This document shows, one piece after another, positions 5,663-6,102 of a stretch of DNA of 6,102 nt. The stretch lies in contig JACDCP010000193.1 in assembly GCA_013817465.1 (NCBI GenBank), forward strand, positions 1 to 6,102, written 5' to 3'. This stretch comes from Gammaproteobacteria bacterium (lineage in GTDB: Bacteria; Pseudomonadota; Gammaproteobacteria; Steroidobacterales; JACDCP01). Each line of letters begins with the position of its first letter. Within the stretch, counting starts at the first letter, position 1. Below the pieces are notes generated by a model. It was given only the letters and a program-made list of their open reading frames with translations, did not search any database and was not told where the DNA came from. A program made the position numbers and the translations under genes.

Positions 5663-6102
5663 CCGCTTCAATAGCCGGAATGCCCGGCAGAGTCCTGTTG
5701 ATCATCGCCGTGCTGATCTATCCCATCGCGGTGTTCTTTCTGCTCGATTCGCTCGGCGCGGCCTGGCTCGGCGGTCTGTTGCTTCTGCTGCTGGCGATAC
5801 GTGGCGGGATCGCCCTGCGCAATGTGCCGCAGCTTGCCTGGCCTGCCGCCTTTGCGGGCGCGGTCTATCTGCGCTGCTTGTGTTCGGCGATGACGCACTG
5901 GTGCTGAAGCTGTACCCGGCCCTGATCAGCCTGGTGCTGCTGCTCGCTTTCGGTTACACACTCATGCATCCGCCTTCGATGATTGAGCGGTTCGCGAGAG
6001 GACTGCATATGGAAATCAGCGCAGCCGGTGTCGGCTATACACGCGCAGTGACAGCGGTCTGGCGCGTCTTTTTCGCTGCCAATGCGCTCATATCCGCAGC
6101 TA
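5659..6102 (+). CDS. COG4648-type integral membrane protein, single-base frame break, 3' end beyond window
   Basis: The gene starts at ATG 5659, overlapping the carrier protein stop by 4 bases. The first frame gives two hydrophobic helices (about residues 11-30 and 34-48) and the beginning of a third, then leaves the family pattern and stops at TGA 5905-5907. From 5871 the -1 frame continues the protein: ALLVFGDDALVLKLYP, a further membrane helix (ALISLVLLLAFGYTL), then HPPSMIERFAR and YTRAVTAVWRVFFAANALIS, blocks typical of the COG4648 proteins next to carrier genes in aryl polyene clusters. One missing base near 5870 (YL-ALLVF) would restore it. The frame is open to the right edge. Function in the family is not established beyond membrane association with the pathway. 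Whether the break is a sequence error or a real mutation cannot be told here. Confidence 0.87.

Noticed and set aside
5862..5875. Programmed -1 frameshift in the COG4648-type gene
   Set aside because: TCTATCTGCGCTGC contains no slippery heptamer; a missing base explains it better.

Overview
The window is high in G+C, gene-dense and compact. It shows part of a bacterial aryl-polyene-type pigment cluster (the aryl polyene / xanthomonadin / flexirubin family). Gene content supports this: a ketosynthase, a cysteine-less chain-length-factor-like partner, a phosphopantetheinyl transferase, an acyltransferase, a discrete acyl carrier protein and a COG4648-type membrane protein. A flavin-dependent halogenase-like gene is fused by overlap to the ketosynthase pair, which points to a halogenated product of the xanthomonadin or flexirubin kind. 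The host is probably a proteobacterium, perhaps a gammaproteobacterium; this is inferred from cluster content and codon use only, and no rRNA or other taxonomic marker is present.

Layout. Two operons diverge from a control region near 4297-4460. Leftward (minus strand) the order is phosphopantetheinyl transferase (4296 to 3533, frame-broken), ketosynthase (3365 to 2187), chain-length-factor-like protein (2190 to 1369) and halogenase-like flavoprotein (1385, running off the left edge). Rightward the order is lysophospholipid-type acyltransferase (ending 5426), acyl carrier protein (5426-5662) and COG4648-type membrane protein (5659, running off the right edge, frame-broken). Most junctions overlap by 1-17 bases, so both operons are probably translationally coupled.

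How the genes would work together (inferred from the families). The transferase loads phosphopantetheine on the carrier protein. The ketosynthase and its cysteine-less partner extend an aryl starter on the carrier. The halogenase modifies the aryl group or chain. The acyltransferase transfers the product to a membrane lipid-type acceptor, with the COG4648 protein as a membrane partner. Ketoreductase, dehydratase, aryl ligase and exporter genes would be expected outside the window.

The most unusual structure is a pair of directly oriented 161-bp elements (3386-3546 and 4461-4621), about 83% identical by eye and built from consecutive hairpins whose stems are kept by compensatory changes. They flank the transferase gene and interrupt the two compact operons. 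The left copy is bounded by the 5-bp direct repeat AGCAC. Removing it with one repeat in silico restores a TAG stop and a 13-base gap to the next gene, which is strong sign-by-sequence that it is an inserted, MITE-like element. The right copy sits on the 5' end of the acyltransferase and obscures its start codon.

Two genes carry single-base frame breaks in the same direction (near 3930 and near 5870), which could be sequence errors or real decay.
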